From Planctomycetaceae bacterium (GTDB taxonomy: Bacteria > Planctomycetota > Planctomycetia > Pirellulales > Pirellulaceae): a DNA stretch of 64,000 bases. The first letter of the stretch is position 1; each line of letters starts with the position of its first letter. This document shows, in pieces, positions 9,620 to 18,999 of this stretch. A program made the translations under genes and the position numbers. The DNA lies in assembly GCA_002724245.1 (NCBI GenBank), contig PBOG01000214.1:1-64000 (forward strand), in the 5' to 3' direction. Under the pieces are notes generated by a model. That model searched no databases and was not told where the DNA came from. It saw nothing but the letters and a program-made list of their open reading frames with translations.

Positions 9620-11608
9620 ATGTTGCTCCGTGTTTGCCAACACGTCTCAACCGGCCCCCGGACTATGTCCCTCGTCGGCTACTTGTCCGTGGGCCTGTCG
9701 CTGTTTCTGAGCGGACCACACCTGGTGTGGGCGTGGCAGCAAGAAGTCAAAAGCGATCTTGCCCCCCCCATTGCCGTAACAGCGGTTCCACTCGGGACGG
9801 CACCAACGGAAACACCTCCGACACCGACCAGCACCCGTCCATCTGCTAATGCTGGTCCCGTCGTAGATGTTGAATCGACTGCCCAGGAACAAACGCAAGC
9901 AACACTCCGCCACGGCCTGCAGATTGAACCGGTCGCTGTCACCATTACCGACGTCCGGGTATCGACTTTTCAAGACATCGCTCCAGGCACAACAAGCACA
10001 GACGAATTGAGCACCAGGCTCGGGCAACCGCAGGCAACCACGACCCGTAATAACAAGCCAGTACAGATTTTTCAGGTTGGGCCATTTCCACGAGTGGAAT
10101 TCCTTTTGGACCAGGAAATGGTCGTGGAAATCGCAATTCACCTCAGCGCGCCGACTCCCGCAAAAGTCATTTCCCAACAACTTGACATCGCACGGTTTAT
10201 TCCCGCCGCGCAATTTGATGCGGCAGGAGAGATTGTGGGCACCATCTACCCGGAGCGTGGTGTCCGTTTTGAGTTCGTCAACGGGAATATCGACCAGGTC
10301 GAACGCATTGTGTTGCAACCGATCGAAGCAACTCCATTTGTGGCTCGAGCGGAGCAAAACGATACGTACGATTACCGTTTGCAATTAGCCGACTTGCGCT
10401 ACGCCCAGCGACTCGAACCAGACAACACAAAAGCAATCTGGCTGGAGTCGATCCTATTGCAGCAGATGGGCAAGTATGGCCAGTCGCTCGCGTTGTCCCA
10501 ACAGGCTTTTGAAATCACCAAAGACCCGGAATTCAGCCTGACATATGCAGAATCACTGCTGGCCAATGAAGAATACCAGCAAGCCAGCGACAAAGCAGGC
10601 GTGATCGCAGCCAATCAAAACCTGCCGCCTTTGCTGCGGGCACGCGCAGAAATTGTGCTCGGAAATGCGGCAGCAAGCGGTCCTTTACGCAACTTCGAAC
10701 GGGCGATCGAACACCATCTCATGGCAATTCGTCTGGCATCCCAACTTGAAGCCAGCCCGGAGATTTCACTGAGGCGAGCAGCGCTGCGGATCCTGGTTCA
10801 AGCCCACCTCGCTTGTGCTCTGGATGTGGCTCGTGGCAACTGGCAACGCAAGTCAGATGTGGTACCCAAATGGCTTGCCAGCGCTCGTGAAATCTCAGTC
10901 CGGTATTTGCAAGAAACAAATGGCAGTCCACTTATTGAACTACAAATCCATGACACTGCACTCGCCGTGGCAGCGGAACTCGACGGACTACTGGATCCCA
11001 CAACCAGCCTCCAGCAGATGTCCGGTCGTTGCCAAACGGTGATGAACCAGTTCGACGATGCGTTGCATAAACAACAAATCCAATGGCAATTGGCTGCCGC
11101 TTTGTTCAATGCAGCGCGAGCAGCCAGATCTCGAGGGGACCTGGCACAAGCACGCGAATGGGGAGAACGCGCAACGGTCTTGTTTCAATTAGGCGGTGCA
11201 CACCGCGACCCCACTCCGGCGCGACAATACCTGCAGGCCAGGGCGCATTTTCTAGTAGGTACTTTGTATGCAATCCCTGAAAACAAACACCTGCAAGCCA
11301 CTCGATGGTACGAACAAGCGGTCCAGCAATTTCCCGAAACACTGCCACCATCAGCCAGTCACGAGATCGGCATTCACGGCGAGCGACTTGTCAGCATGGG
11401 GATCTCGTTCTGGGCGATCGGCGACTCGCAGCGGGCAGTTGCCTTGACTCAGACCGGTATGGAGCAAATGGAACAAGCAGTCCAAACCGGCTTTCTTCCC
11501 CCGGCAGCGATGGCCGTCGCCTACCGCAACCTGGCAGCGATGCACCGGGAACTCGGCAACGCTGACACGGCGGCCACCTTTACGGGCAAAGCCGAACAGG
11601 CACGCTAG
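9620..11608 (+). CDS. Secreted TPR-repeat protein
   Basis: The protein has 662 residues from the ATG at 9620, chosen because GAGGAAAA lies eight bases upstream and a signal peptide follows; the longer frame from 9380 would overlap the previous gene. The hydrophobic core (MSLVGYLSVGLSLFLSG, about residues 16-32) precedes a Pro/Thr-rich linker. A beta-rich region to about residue 240 may be a separate domain. From about residue 250 to the end the sequence is helical with TPR-like pairs, for example AIWLESILLQQMGKYGQSLA and RTARQWGER-type repeats near the C-terminus (AREWGERATVLFQLGG). TPR arrays bind partner proteins; the partner is unknown. It lies 111 bases upstream of comEC. Confidence 0.75.
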   Translation: MLLRVCQHVSTGPRTMSLVGYLSVGLSLFLSGPHLVWAWQQEVKSDLAPPIAVTAVPLGTAPTETPPTPTSTRPSANAGPVVDVESTAQEQTQATLRHGLQIEPVAVTITDVRVSTFQDIAPGTTSTDELSTRLGQPQATTTRNNKPVQIFQVGPFPRVEFLLDQEMVVEIAIHLSAPTPAKVISQQLDIARFIPAAQFDAAGEIVGTIYPERGVRFEFVNGNIDQVERIVLQPIEATPFVARAEQNDTYDYRLQLADLRYAQRLEPDNTKAIWLESILLQQMGKYGQSLALSQQAFEITKDPEFSLTYAESLLANEEYQQASDKAGVIAANQNLPPLLRARAEIVLGNAAASGPLRNFERAIEHHLMAIRLASQLEASPEISLRRAALRILVQAHLACALDVARGNWQRKSDVVPKWLASAREISVRYLQETNGSPLIELQIHDTALAVAAELDGLLDPTTSLQQMSGRCQTVMNQFDDALHKQQIQWQLAAALFNAARAARSRGDLAQAREWGERATVLFQLGGAHRDPTPARQYLQARAHFLVGTLYAIPENKHLQATRWYEQAVQQFPETLPPSASHEIGIHGERLVSMGISFWAIGDSQRAVALTQTGMEQMEQAVQTGFLPPAAMAVAYRNLAAMHRELGNADTAATFTGKAEQAR

Positions 11609-11719
11609 TATCACATAGCCCGTACTAGCCGTCTGATATAGCCCGATTTGACTATTTCCGATCTCTGCGTAGACTTCTCACGTTGAGCTGGTCTTCCCCT
11701 GCACATCGGTAACCCACAC

Positions 11720-14215
11720 GTGGAAGTTCGTCCGCGTCAGGACTTTTGCGGTCCACCCGTTCTCTCTCAACCACTCGTCCTGGTCCTGCTCGCGGTTGCC
11801 AGTGGTGTGGTGATTGACCGTTACCGGCTTGTCCCGCCGACCATCTGGCCACTCCTGGCTGCGTGTCCGCTAGTCCTCTGGTGGTATTTATCCAGGCAAA
11901 AGTGCTGGCAGGTCTCGAGCAGTCTGCTCCTGGTCGCCGCAGTCGCCTGGGGCGGGGGCTGGCATCATCTCCATTGGAGACAGTATCCAGCGGATCATAT
12001 AGGTCGCTACACCCAAGCGCGCCCCCAGCCAGTCTGCATTGAAGTACTCGCGCGATCTATGCCGCTCAAGATCCCCGCTCCACTTCATAACCCACTCAAT
12101 ACGATCACAACGGGGCCACAATTTGTCTTCGAAGTCGAAGCCCAACGTATCCGGAACGGCCGCAGCTGGATTGCCACCTCCGGCATCATCAAGATACGTT
12201 CAGGACAACCGATCAATAACGTTATCGCGGGCGAAATACTCAGAATCTACGGTCAATTGCGGGCTCCGCCCAGGCCCAAGAATCCCGGTCAGCATGATCT
12301 GCGTCTCGTAGAACGCCAGCACCGAAGACTTTGCTCTCTTTACGTCGCCAACTCCGCATGCGTGCAAAAACTCGGCTTCGCAAAGCGCATGACATGGACC
12401 ATGATTCTGGATCGAGTACGTTCACGAGGTCACCTCAGGTTGAGGGAATACATAAACCCCCAACAGCGTCCTCTGGCAACCGCACTCCTGCTGGGATCAC
12501 GGGCAACATTGTCGGAACGTGAACGCTTGCCTTTCTTGACCACCGGCACAGCACATTTAATTGCAATCTCCGGTTTACATGTCGGCTTCCTGACTGGCAG
12601 CTTCTGGATTTGTAACCGAATCGGAATCCTGCCACGGCGACTGGCCTTGTGCATCGTGCCGCTCCTGGTGATGGGATATGCCGTGGTTGCCGAAGCGCGG
12701 CCTTCCGTCGTTCGTGCAGCACTGCTGGTCACGGTTTTCTGCCTGGCTCGTTTCAACGGACGTCCCCTGACGAGTGCCAATGCATTGGCTTTTGCAGGGC
12801 TATGTGTGTTACTCCTTAATCCTGCAAGCCTGTTCCAAGTCGGTACCCAATTGTCCTTCCTGGCTGTGCTCACACTCATCTACATGGCACCGACATTACT
12901 GGCTGACCATCGTTCCCCCCTGACAAAACTTTCCCATCAAACCCAATCCTGGCCGCGACAACTCCTGCGCCACTTCCAATGGGTGATGTACCGGACCGCG
13001 TTGACGTCGCTGCTCATTTGGCTCGTCTGCCTACCCTTGGTGGTTCATTATTTCCATCTGGTCGCGCCGACGACACTCGTATTGACCCCCCTGCTCTGGC
13101 CCCTGATTTCGCTCGCCCTACTGAACGGATTTGGGGTACTTGCATGTGGTGGCACCGTACCCTTTCTGGGTATCTTCTGCGGACAACTTTGCAGCGCAAG
13201 TTTGCTATGTTTAACCACTGTCACTCGTTACCTGCATGATTTGCCTGGCACCCACTTTTGGACCGACGCTCCACCCCTGTGGTGGACATGGAGCTTCTAT
13301 CTGCTCCTCGCAGGAACCACTTTGGTGCCTGTACTAAAATGCGGCCGCTGGCAAAAATACGGGCTATTGACCATCTGGGCGATCGTTGGAATCGGTGTGC
13401 GCCCTTCAGCAAATTGGCTATCGCCACCCAATGAATCCCAACTTGTCTGTACGTTTATTTCAGTCGGCCATGGAACCTGCGTCATCATTGAATGTCCCGA
13501 TGGCAAGAACCTGATGTACGACGCCGGATGTCTGGGGACACCGCGTCACGCCTCCCGCGCAATCTCGGCATTCCTCTGGTCACAAGGGATCACCCGTTTG
13601 GATGCCGTTTTCTTGTCACATGCGGATCTCGATCACTTTAATGCAATCCCCGCGCTCCTGGAACGATTCAACGTGGGCGCCATCTATATGTCATCCATGA
13701 TGTTCCACAAGAATTCACCAGCACTCCGGTTGCTGAGACATGCGATCAGGAATCGAACCATACCTCTGCAAACCATCGCAGCAACCAGGAAGGTACACAT
13801 TAGTCCATCTGTGGTCGTGACAATCCTCCACCCACCTCCTGAAGGAACAGGAGAATCTGACAACGCAAATAGTCTCGTCGTGATGCTCGAAGCATTAGGT
13901 CGCAGGATTCTTCTTCCCGGCGACCTGGAATCTCCCGGGTTGGAAGTGTTACTGGAGAAAAAAGCACTGGATTGCGACATCATTATGGCGCCGCACCACG
14001 GCAGTACCCACAGCGATCCACGAAGTTTCCAGGCATGGACAAACCCTGAATGGGTCGTCATCAGTGGAGGTTCCGGCGAAGCCGGAATGGCCAAACAGGC
14101 CTACCTGGGCCAGGGCACACGCGTACTCCACACCGCCGAAAGTGGCGCCATCCGAGTGGACATCAAAGGAAATCAAATCGAAGTTCGCAGCTGGCTTGAT
14201 GCGCCCTGGAAATGA
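11720..14215 (+). CDS. comEC: ComEC/Rec2-family DNA internalisation channel
   Basis: The protein has 831 residues and starts with GTG at 11720; no convincing ribosome-binding site is visible, so the start is uncertain. Order: N-terminal membrane helices (about 16-75), a soluble beta domain (DUF4131-like, about 90-220), the polytopic Competence domain with TGTAHLIAISGLHVGFLTG (near 275) and many helices to about 560, then a metallo-beta-lactamase-fold domain (about 570-820). The last carries SVGHGTC, DAGC, LSHADLDHFNAI and MAPHHGSTHSD, the expected metal ligands. ComEC moves single-stranded DNA across the inner membrane in natural transformation, and the C-terminal domain probably degrades one strand. 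dprA at 40008 and a prepilin peptidase at 59162 supply other parts of the pathway. Confidence 0.92.
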   Translation: MEVRPRQDFCGPPVLSQPLVLVLLAVASGVVIDRYRLVPPTIWPLLAACPLVLWWYLSRQKCWQVSSSLLLVAAVAWGGGWHHLHWRQYPADHIGRYTQARPQPVCIEVLARSMPLKIPAPLHNPLNTITTGPQFVFEVEAQRIRNGRSWIATSGIIKIRSGQPINNVIAGEILRIYGQLRAPPRPKNPGQHDLRLVERQHRRLCSLYVANSACVQKLGFAKRMTWTMILDRVRSRGHLRLREYINPQQRPLATALLLGSRATLSERERLPFLTTGTAHLIAISGLHVGFLTGSFWICNRIGILPRRLALCIVPLLVMGYAVVAEARPSVVRAALLVTVFCLARFNGRPLTSANALAFAGLCVLLLNPASLFQVGTQLSFLAVLTLIYMAPTLLADHRSPLTKLSHQTQSWPRQLLRHFQWVMYRTALTSLLIWLVCLPLVVHYFHLVAPTTLVLTPLLWPLISLALLNGFGVLACGGTVPFLGIFCGQLCSASLLCLTTVTRYLHDLPGTHFWTDAPPLWWTWSFYLLLAGTTLVPVLKCGRWQKYGLLTIWAIVGIGVRPSANWLSPPNESQLVCTFISVGHGTCVIIECPDGKNLMYDAGCLGTPRHASRAISAFLWSQGITRLDAVFLSHADLDHFNAIPALLERFNVGAIYMSSMMFHKNSPALRLLRHAIRNRTIPLQTIAATRKVHISPSVVVTILHPPPEGTGESDNANSLVVMLEALGRRILLPGDLESPGLEVLLEKKALDCDIIMAPHHGSTHSDPRSFQAWTNPEWVVISGGSGEAGMAKQAYLGQGTRVLHTAESGAIRVDIKGNQIEVRSWLDAPWK

Positions 14216-14343
14216 CACGCCCCACTGCGCCTGAGACCACTCCGTCCCACTGGTAACATCTGGTTTGCAGAACCGACACCACAACCTCAGCCACAGTTCG
14301 CAACAGAAGCCAGCCTCCGTCTCCAGTTGCTACCATTGATCCG

Positions 14344-17300
14344 TTATCCGAGCAGCACACCTGCATAGCCCACTACTTTGTCTCGCCTGTTATTAACGTC
14401 TGCACTCGTTGCGTAACCAACTCGTTGCATACGTGACAGACAGCCCAATCGCAGCAGCGTGTCCATCACAACCACCGCGGGGAGCACACCGCACATACTG
14501 ATTTGATTTTCTGTCACGCATCGATGCAAGGTAGCGGGATCGAGAGATTCCATCGCTCGCAATGCCAGCTCATCCAGCCGTCGATTCTCGTCGTCGTTGG
14601 CGAAGTGGTTCATATCGCTGGAAATCACCAGTAACGGTGTTTCCTCCAAGGAGCTGATCACCTCGGCCAATGCTGCAGAAAATTCAAAACACCTGGAGAG
14701 TGAGGCTGCGCCCAGCACGATGCCAACGACCCGCGCCGCCGGTGCAAGGCTGGCCAAGAACGGAAGTTCGACTTCAATCGCATGCTCCCGCTCATGGGCC
14801 AGCGCGTCCAGTTCGAACCCGGGAATTTCTCGTGCCAGCCGACGAGAGAGCTCCACGTTGGCGGCCATCGTAGCGCCGGGAAGCTGCCAGGAGGCATGTG
14901 GAGCGACCGCCCATTGCGCACCCAGACCCGTATGTTTTGGCCCCAGGATGATCACCGTTGAAGGAATTTGAACCTGACGAAACACCTCGGCAGCAATACT
15001 CCCGGAATAGGCAAGTCCCGCATGAGGAACCATCAATGCTGGCCAGGGTTCCGTCGAAGTCAACGGCCCCGCCAACATTCGGTTGACTTCGACGGCCAGC
15101 ATCGCTTCCTCGGCGGGATAGAAGCTGCCCGCTACCGCGGGTCCACGCACTGCGGTGCTTGTCGCCGGAATCGCAGTCTGCTGCGCGGACCAATGCTGGA
15201 CCGTGGACACCACTCGCAAACTGTAAATCGCAGCACCCTGCCGTGCAGGGTCTTGTACGTACTGACAAGCTTCTGCCACCAGCTCCTCTGGTGATCGGCA
15301 CGGATCAAAGACCCAACTTGATTGGGATGGCGCGGACACCAACACTGCCCGCTGGGCAGATTCGACACCGCGCAAATCAGGGTGAGTGACCGTGCCGTGG
15401 ACCGCGGGTGCAGTCAACACAGCAACGTCCAGACAAACATTGGATGAATTCACTTGTCGTTCACCACAGTCTCGCAACCAGGCAGCCGCCGCCTCAAGTT
15501 GACGAAACAGTGTCGCCTGCAATGGCAATCCAGGACGTAACGACCATTGAGAGAAAGTTCTGGAAGGCAGGCTCCCAGTAAACGACAAACGAACAGCAAC
15601 TCCCGCTACGCTGCCATCAGGACAATCGGCCAAATAGTAGTCGGGGGTTGCACCTTGTAGTAGCCGAATAAGATTCGATAAACCGTGGCCGGCAATACGT
15701 TGAACTACTTCCGGCGTAAACACCGGAGACACTTCCCGGCCCTGGTGCCCCTCGAGAACCTTGTCGAGCAAACCGCCAATCGATTGGCCTTCAAAGATCG
15801 TCAATTGTGTCTCGTTATCCTGCCACGCTTGGTGGGACAAACCTGCTTTACGACAGACCTGCTCCAATAGCGTTTTCACATCCCAGCCACATTCAACAGC
15901 AACCTCTGGCAACAACAAGCCTGAAGCACCACTGCGGCGAACTTGCACGCCGTGTTTCCCAATCCGAACTTTTGATAACCTCTCAAGTCCTGCTGCCTTG
16001 ACCGGCTTAAATCCATGCAAGAGGGTTACATCAAGTTCCAAGAACGGCAATTCACACGTCGTTACCGGTGGAAATCGAGGGTCCTGAAAGACGGTGCGAC
16101 TAGCTGCCATCTGCAGCGCCTCTTCCAAACCCATCGTCTTTCCCAAAGTCCCGCAACAAGCTCGCAACCGCCCACGGCGTTTGAGTGTCGTAAACGCACC
16201 CTCGATCACCAGGTCGTCCGGTAAGGAAACCACTGCGGACCGTGGACAATCACCCCCAGCTACTTCGGCCACAATCATCGATGCAGCCAGGCGATGGATT
16301 GACTCCGTCTGCCTGGAATCAAGAGACGCAATATCATTCATGACAGGCGGCGGCTCGAGGAAACTGGCAGAGGAAATTACCGGCAGCAGGGCGGTCACCG
16401 CTGGTTGTGGCGCGATGTTTGTACCCGGTTTGCGAACCACTGAAAAGTCCGAGATGTTAATCGGTTTACGCTGTGCGCCCCAATCACCTGGGCGCAAGTC
16501 AAAGCAACCTGCAATCACAGCACCACAACCGCCACACCGATTTTCTTGTAGATTCCACAGCCCCAGCTCATAGCCACGACGTTCAATGACAGAACGATGG
16601 CAACTGGGACAAATAGTGCTTTGATGATCTGCGTCACTAATATTGCCTGCGTAGACGAACTTGAGACCTTCGTCTAACGCCAGGCGCCTGGCCTCTAGCA
16701 ACGTATCGCGTGGCGTCCGCGGACGATCGCGCATGCGATAATCTGGATGGAAAGCCGTCAAGTGCAGCGGCACCTCGTCACCGACGTGCGATAACAACCA
16801 TTGACACATCCTGCGAATTTCTTCCGGTTGATCATTGGCCTCGGGTATCAGCAGATTTGTCACCTCAAGCCATACATCGGTCTCCCGGTGTATCCACTCA
16901 AGGGTCTCGAGTACCGGCTGCAGATGCGAATAAGTGATCTTCTGGTAAAACTCCTCAGAAAATGATTTCAGGTCGACGTTTGCCGCATCCATATATTCAA
17001 AGAAAGGCTCCCTGGCTGGCGGCGAGATGTACCCGGCGGTTACAGCGATCGATTGCACCCCCACCTGCCGACAGGCCTTTGCCGTATCGATCGCATACTC
17101 TGCCCAGATCACCGGGTCGTTGTAGGTATAGGCAACGCTCTTGCAACCTAGCTGGAGGGCCGCATTGGCAATCGTTTCTGGAAACGCCCGTTCACTAAGT
17201 CGGTCGACCTCTCGTGATTTGGATATATCCCAATTTTGGCAAAACTTGCAGCCCAGGTTACAGCCCGCAGTACCAAACGAAAGAACACTGCTGCCTGGGA

Positions 17301-17559
17301 AAAAATGATTGAGCGGTTTCTTTTCGATTGGATCGATGCAAAAACCGGTACTGCGGCCGTAGGTCGTCAGGACCATCTGCCCACCGTGATTCTCCCGGAC
17401 GAAACAAAAGCCACGGTCGCCCGGTTTCAATTGGCATTCGCGCGGACACAGATCACAGCAAATCCGTCCCGTTTCTTCGGTCTCATGCCACCAACCGGCG
17501 GGAAACAAACCGTCCGTATTGACTGCCGCGTTGCTGGGCGTGCCGACGATGCGTGACAT
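14344..17559 (-). CDS. AmmeMemoRadiSam system, single-chain fusion (radical SAM + AMMECR1 + unknown + Memo)
   Basis: The protein has 1071 residues from the ATG at 17559 (a TTG two codons earlier is also possible). Numbering here is from that TTG. Residues 1-370: radical SAM domain with cluster motif C102-x3-C106-x2-C109 (GCNLGCKFCQNWD), an extra Cys set before it (CCDLCPREC, 36-44) and a zinc-ribbon pair near 319-347. Residues about 410-605: AMMECR1 domain with EGAFTTLKRRGRLRACCG. Residues about 610-795: a segment I cannot assign. Residues about 805-1073: Memo domain with GSFYP, VPHAGLAYSG (H848), GPKHTG (H878), EREHAIEVELPFL, SSDMNHF and MCGV (C1025), keeping the His/His/Cys metal-site pattern of MEMO1. 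These three families co-occur as adjacent genes in many prokaryotes; the reaction is not established. Here all are one chain. Confidence 0.93.
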   Translation of the reverse strand: MSRIVGTPSNAAVNTDGLFPAGWWHETEETGRICCDLCPRECQLKPGDRGFCFVRENHGGQMVLTTYGRSTGFCIDPIEKKPLNHFFPGSSVLSFGTAGCNLGCKFCQNWDISKSREVDRLSERAFPETIANAALQLGCKSVAYTYNDPVIWAEYAIDTAKACRQVGVQSIAVTAGYISPPAREPFFEYMDAANVDLKSFSEEFYQKITYSHLQPVLETLEWIHRETDVWLEVTNLLIPEANDQPEEIRRMCQWLLSHVGDEVPLHLTAFHPDYRMRDRPRTPRDTLLEARRLALDEGLKFVYAGNISDADHQSTICPSCHRSVIERRGYELGLWNLQENRCGGCGAVIAGCFDLRPGDWGAQRKPINISDFSVVRKPGTNIAPQPAVTALLPVISSASFLEPPPVMNDIASLDSRQTESIHRLAASMIVAEVAGGDCPRSAVVSLPDDLVIEGAFTTLKRRGRLRACCGTLGKTMGLEEALQMAASRTVFQDPRFPPVTTCELPFLELDVTLLHGFKPVKAAGLERLSKVRIGKHGVQVRRSGASGLLLPEVAVECGWDVKTLLEQVCRKAGLSHQAWQDNETQLTIFEGQSIGGLLDKVLEGHQGREVSPVFTPEVVQRIAGHGLSNLIRLLQGATPDYYLADCPDGSVAGVAVRLSFTGSLPSRTFSQWSLRPGLPLQATLFRQLEAAAAWLRDCGERQVNSSNVCLDVAVLTAPAVHGTVTHPDLRGVESAQRAVLVSAPSQSSWVFDPCRSPEELVAEACQYVQDPARQGAAIYSLRVVSTVQHWSAQQTAIPATSTAVRGPAVAGSFYPAEEAMLAVEVNRMLAGPLTSTEPWPALMVPHAGLAYSGSIAAEVFRQVQIPSTVIILGPKHTGLGAQWAVAPHASWQLPGATMAANVELSRRLAREIPGFELDALAHEREHAIEVELPFLASLAPAARVVGIVLGAASLSRCFEFSAALAEVISSLEETPLLVISSDMNHFANDDENRRLDELALRAMESLDPATLHRCVTENQISMCGVLPAVVVMDTLLRLGCLSRMQRVGYATSADVNNRRDKVVGYAGVLLG

Positions 17560-17625
17560 AGCCAATCGGTTCCCTCAAGTTCGCTCCAACCAGAACAAAC
17601 CATCCGCAAAAGAACATCACGGACC

Positions 17626-18945
17626 TTACTGGAGGCCCTGACTGACCACTGGTTGGTATAGCACTTCTGGTTGACTCGAACCGGGCGCGTGCAAGATCAG
17701 CCCACCCTGTTCCGCATTCACTTCAACAGTACAGTTAGGCACACCTGCGGCGTGACGTTTGAGAATCTCTTCCATCGCCTGCACCGTCGCCACCACCTGT
17801 CGATCGGCCGCCAGATCGTTGTACGCCAAAGCACGCATTTGTTGCAGGCGTGTCGTCCGGTCTGTCGCATCTCCGGCAAACTCGACATGGGCTACTTCGC
17901 GAATAAAGCGTTCCAGCACCTCCAGCCCATACCCGCGTTGCGACCGAGGTCCAAAAGGTTCGACAAACGTCCCGTTGTAGTGGTTGTTCATCGAGATTTT
18001 CATCTCCATTGGTGTCTTTCCTTCCACAGTACACTCGACGCCACGGCGGCGACTGTGGCCATTCCAAACACCATTGTCAAAACGAAACTGGACTTCCTGT
18101 TCGACATACCCTGGAAAATTGTCCGGCGTCACCCAGCTGGTGTGAATGTCAAATGCCGCTTCGCGTTGATCCCCATAGCCATAGACCATGCGCAATTGCG
18201 TCGAATCCCATGTATCCCCATCCGCTGGCCCGACAATTCCGCGCTGGCCAGTGCAGCTCACCGATAGCAGTCGACCGCCAAAGGTGAAATCAATCAGTTT
18301 AATGTAATGAACCGCTACATACGTTCCTGGGTTGCGTCCTGTAATCCACTCGGCAAATTGAGAACCCGATATCTGCTTTGGCTCTAACAACGTGCAGTAG
18401 CCGCTGTTCACGTGCTGAAGCACATCGTCAACAACGAGTGTCCGCAGTTTCTTGTGGTCCGGATCGAATAACTTGTGATAGACAACTTTGGCTAATACGC
18501 CCCGCTGATTTGCCAGGTCCACAAGCACGTCCAACTCCGACAGCGACAGCACCGAAGGTTTCTCAATGAGAACGTGTTTGCCGGCTTCGATGACAGCTCG
18601 AGCCGCTTCAAAATGTCGGTCATCCGGAGACGCAACACAAACCAGATCAACGTCGCTCTCCAAGAGTTGATCGACTGCATTGGGCTCAACGCAGCTCAAG
18701 AACGCCGTTTGGCCAGATGGCGCGTTGTTTCTGTAAGTCTCGGCTCGAGATCCTGTGCGGCTTGCCACCGCAGTGAGTTCGATGCCAAGCCGTCCAATCG
18801 CCGGATCAAAGACACCGTCACGGGCAGCTGTCTCCAGAAAGGGTCGATAGGTCTCATCAAAGATCATCCCCATACCGACCATTCCAACCCGCAATCGCCC
18901 CGCATCGCTATTAGTCCGCGTATTTGTATTCATGCGCACGAACAT
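17626..18945 (-). CDS. Gfo/Idh/MocA-family NAD(P)-dependent oxidoreductase
   Basis: The protein has 439 residues. The N-terminal Rossmann motif is LRVGMVGMGMIF, followed by DLVCVASPDDRHFEAA and EAGKHVLIEKPSVLSLSELD; EKP carries the conserved Lys of the family. The C-terminal half is the usual beta-sheet dimerisation domain. Members oxidise or reduce sugars and related polyols, or act as hydrolases with bound NAD; the substrate cannot be read from sequence. Two ATGs compete for the start (18945 and 18933) with no clear ribosome-binding site. It is upstream of the AmmeMemoRadiSam fusion on the same strand, 66 bases apart, so the two may be co-transcribed. Planctomycetes carry many such paralogues. 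Confidence 0.9.
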   Translation of the reverse strand: MFVRMNTNTRTNSDAGRLRVGMVGMGMIFDETYRPFLETAARDGVFDPAIGRLGIELTAVASRTGSRAETYRNNAPSGQTAFLSCVEPNAVDQLLESDVDLVCVASPDDRHFEAARAVIEAGKHVLIEKPSVLSLSELDVLVDLANQRGVLAKVVYHKLFDPDHKKLRTLVVDDVLQHVNSGYCTLLEPKQISGSQFAEWITGRNPGTYVAVHYIKLIDFTFGGRLLSVSCTGQRGIVGPADGDTWDSTQLRMVYGYGDQREAAFDIHTSWVTPDNFPGYVEQEVQFRFDNGVWNGHSRRRGVECTVEGKTPMEMKISMNNHYNGTFVEPFGPRSQRGYGLEVLERFIREVAHVEFAGDATDRTTRLQQMRALAYNDLAADRQVVATVQAMEEILKRHAAGVPNCTVEVNAEQGGLILHAPGSSQPEVLYQPVVSQGLQ

Positions 18946-18999
18946 AACCCAACCGCTGGACTGTTTCTAGCCACATCTCCAGCCACTCGGCGTGAAGCA

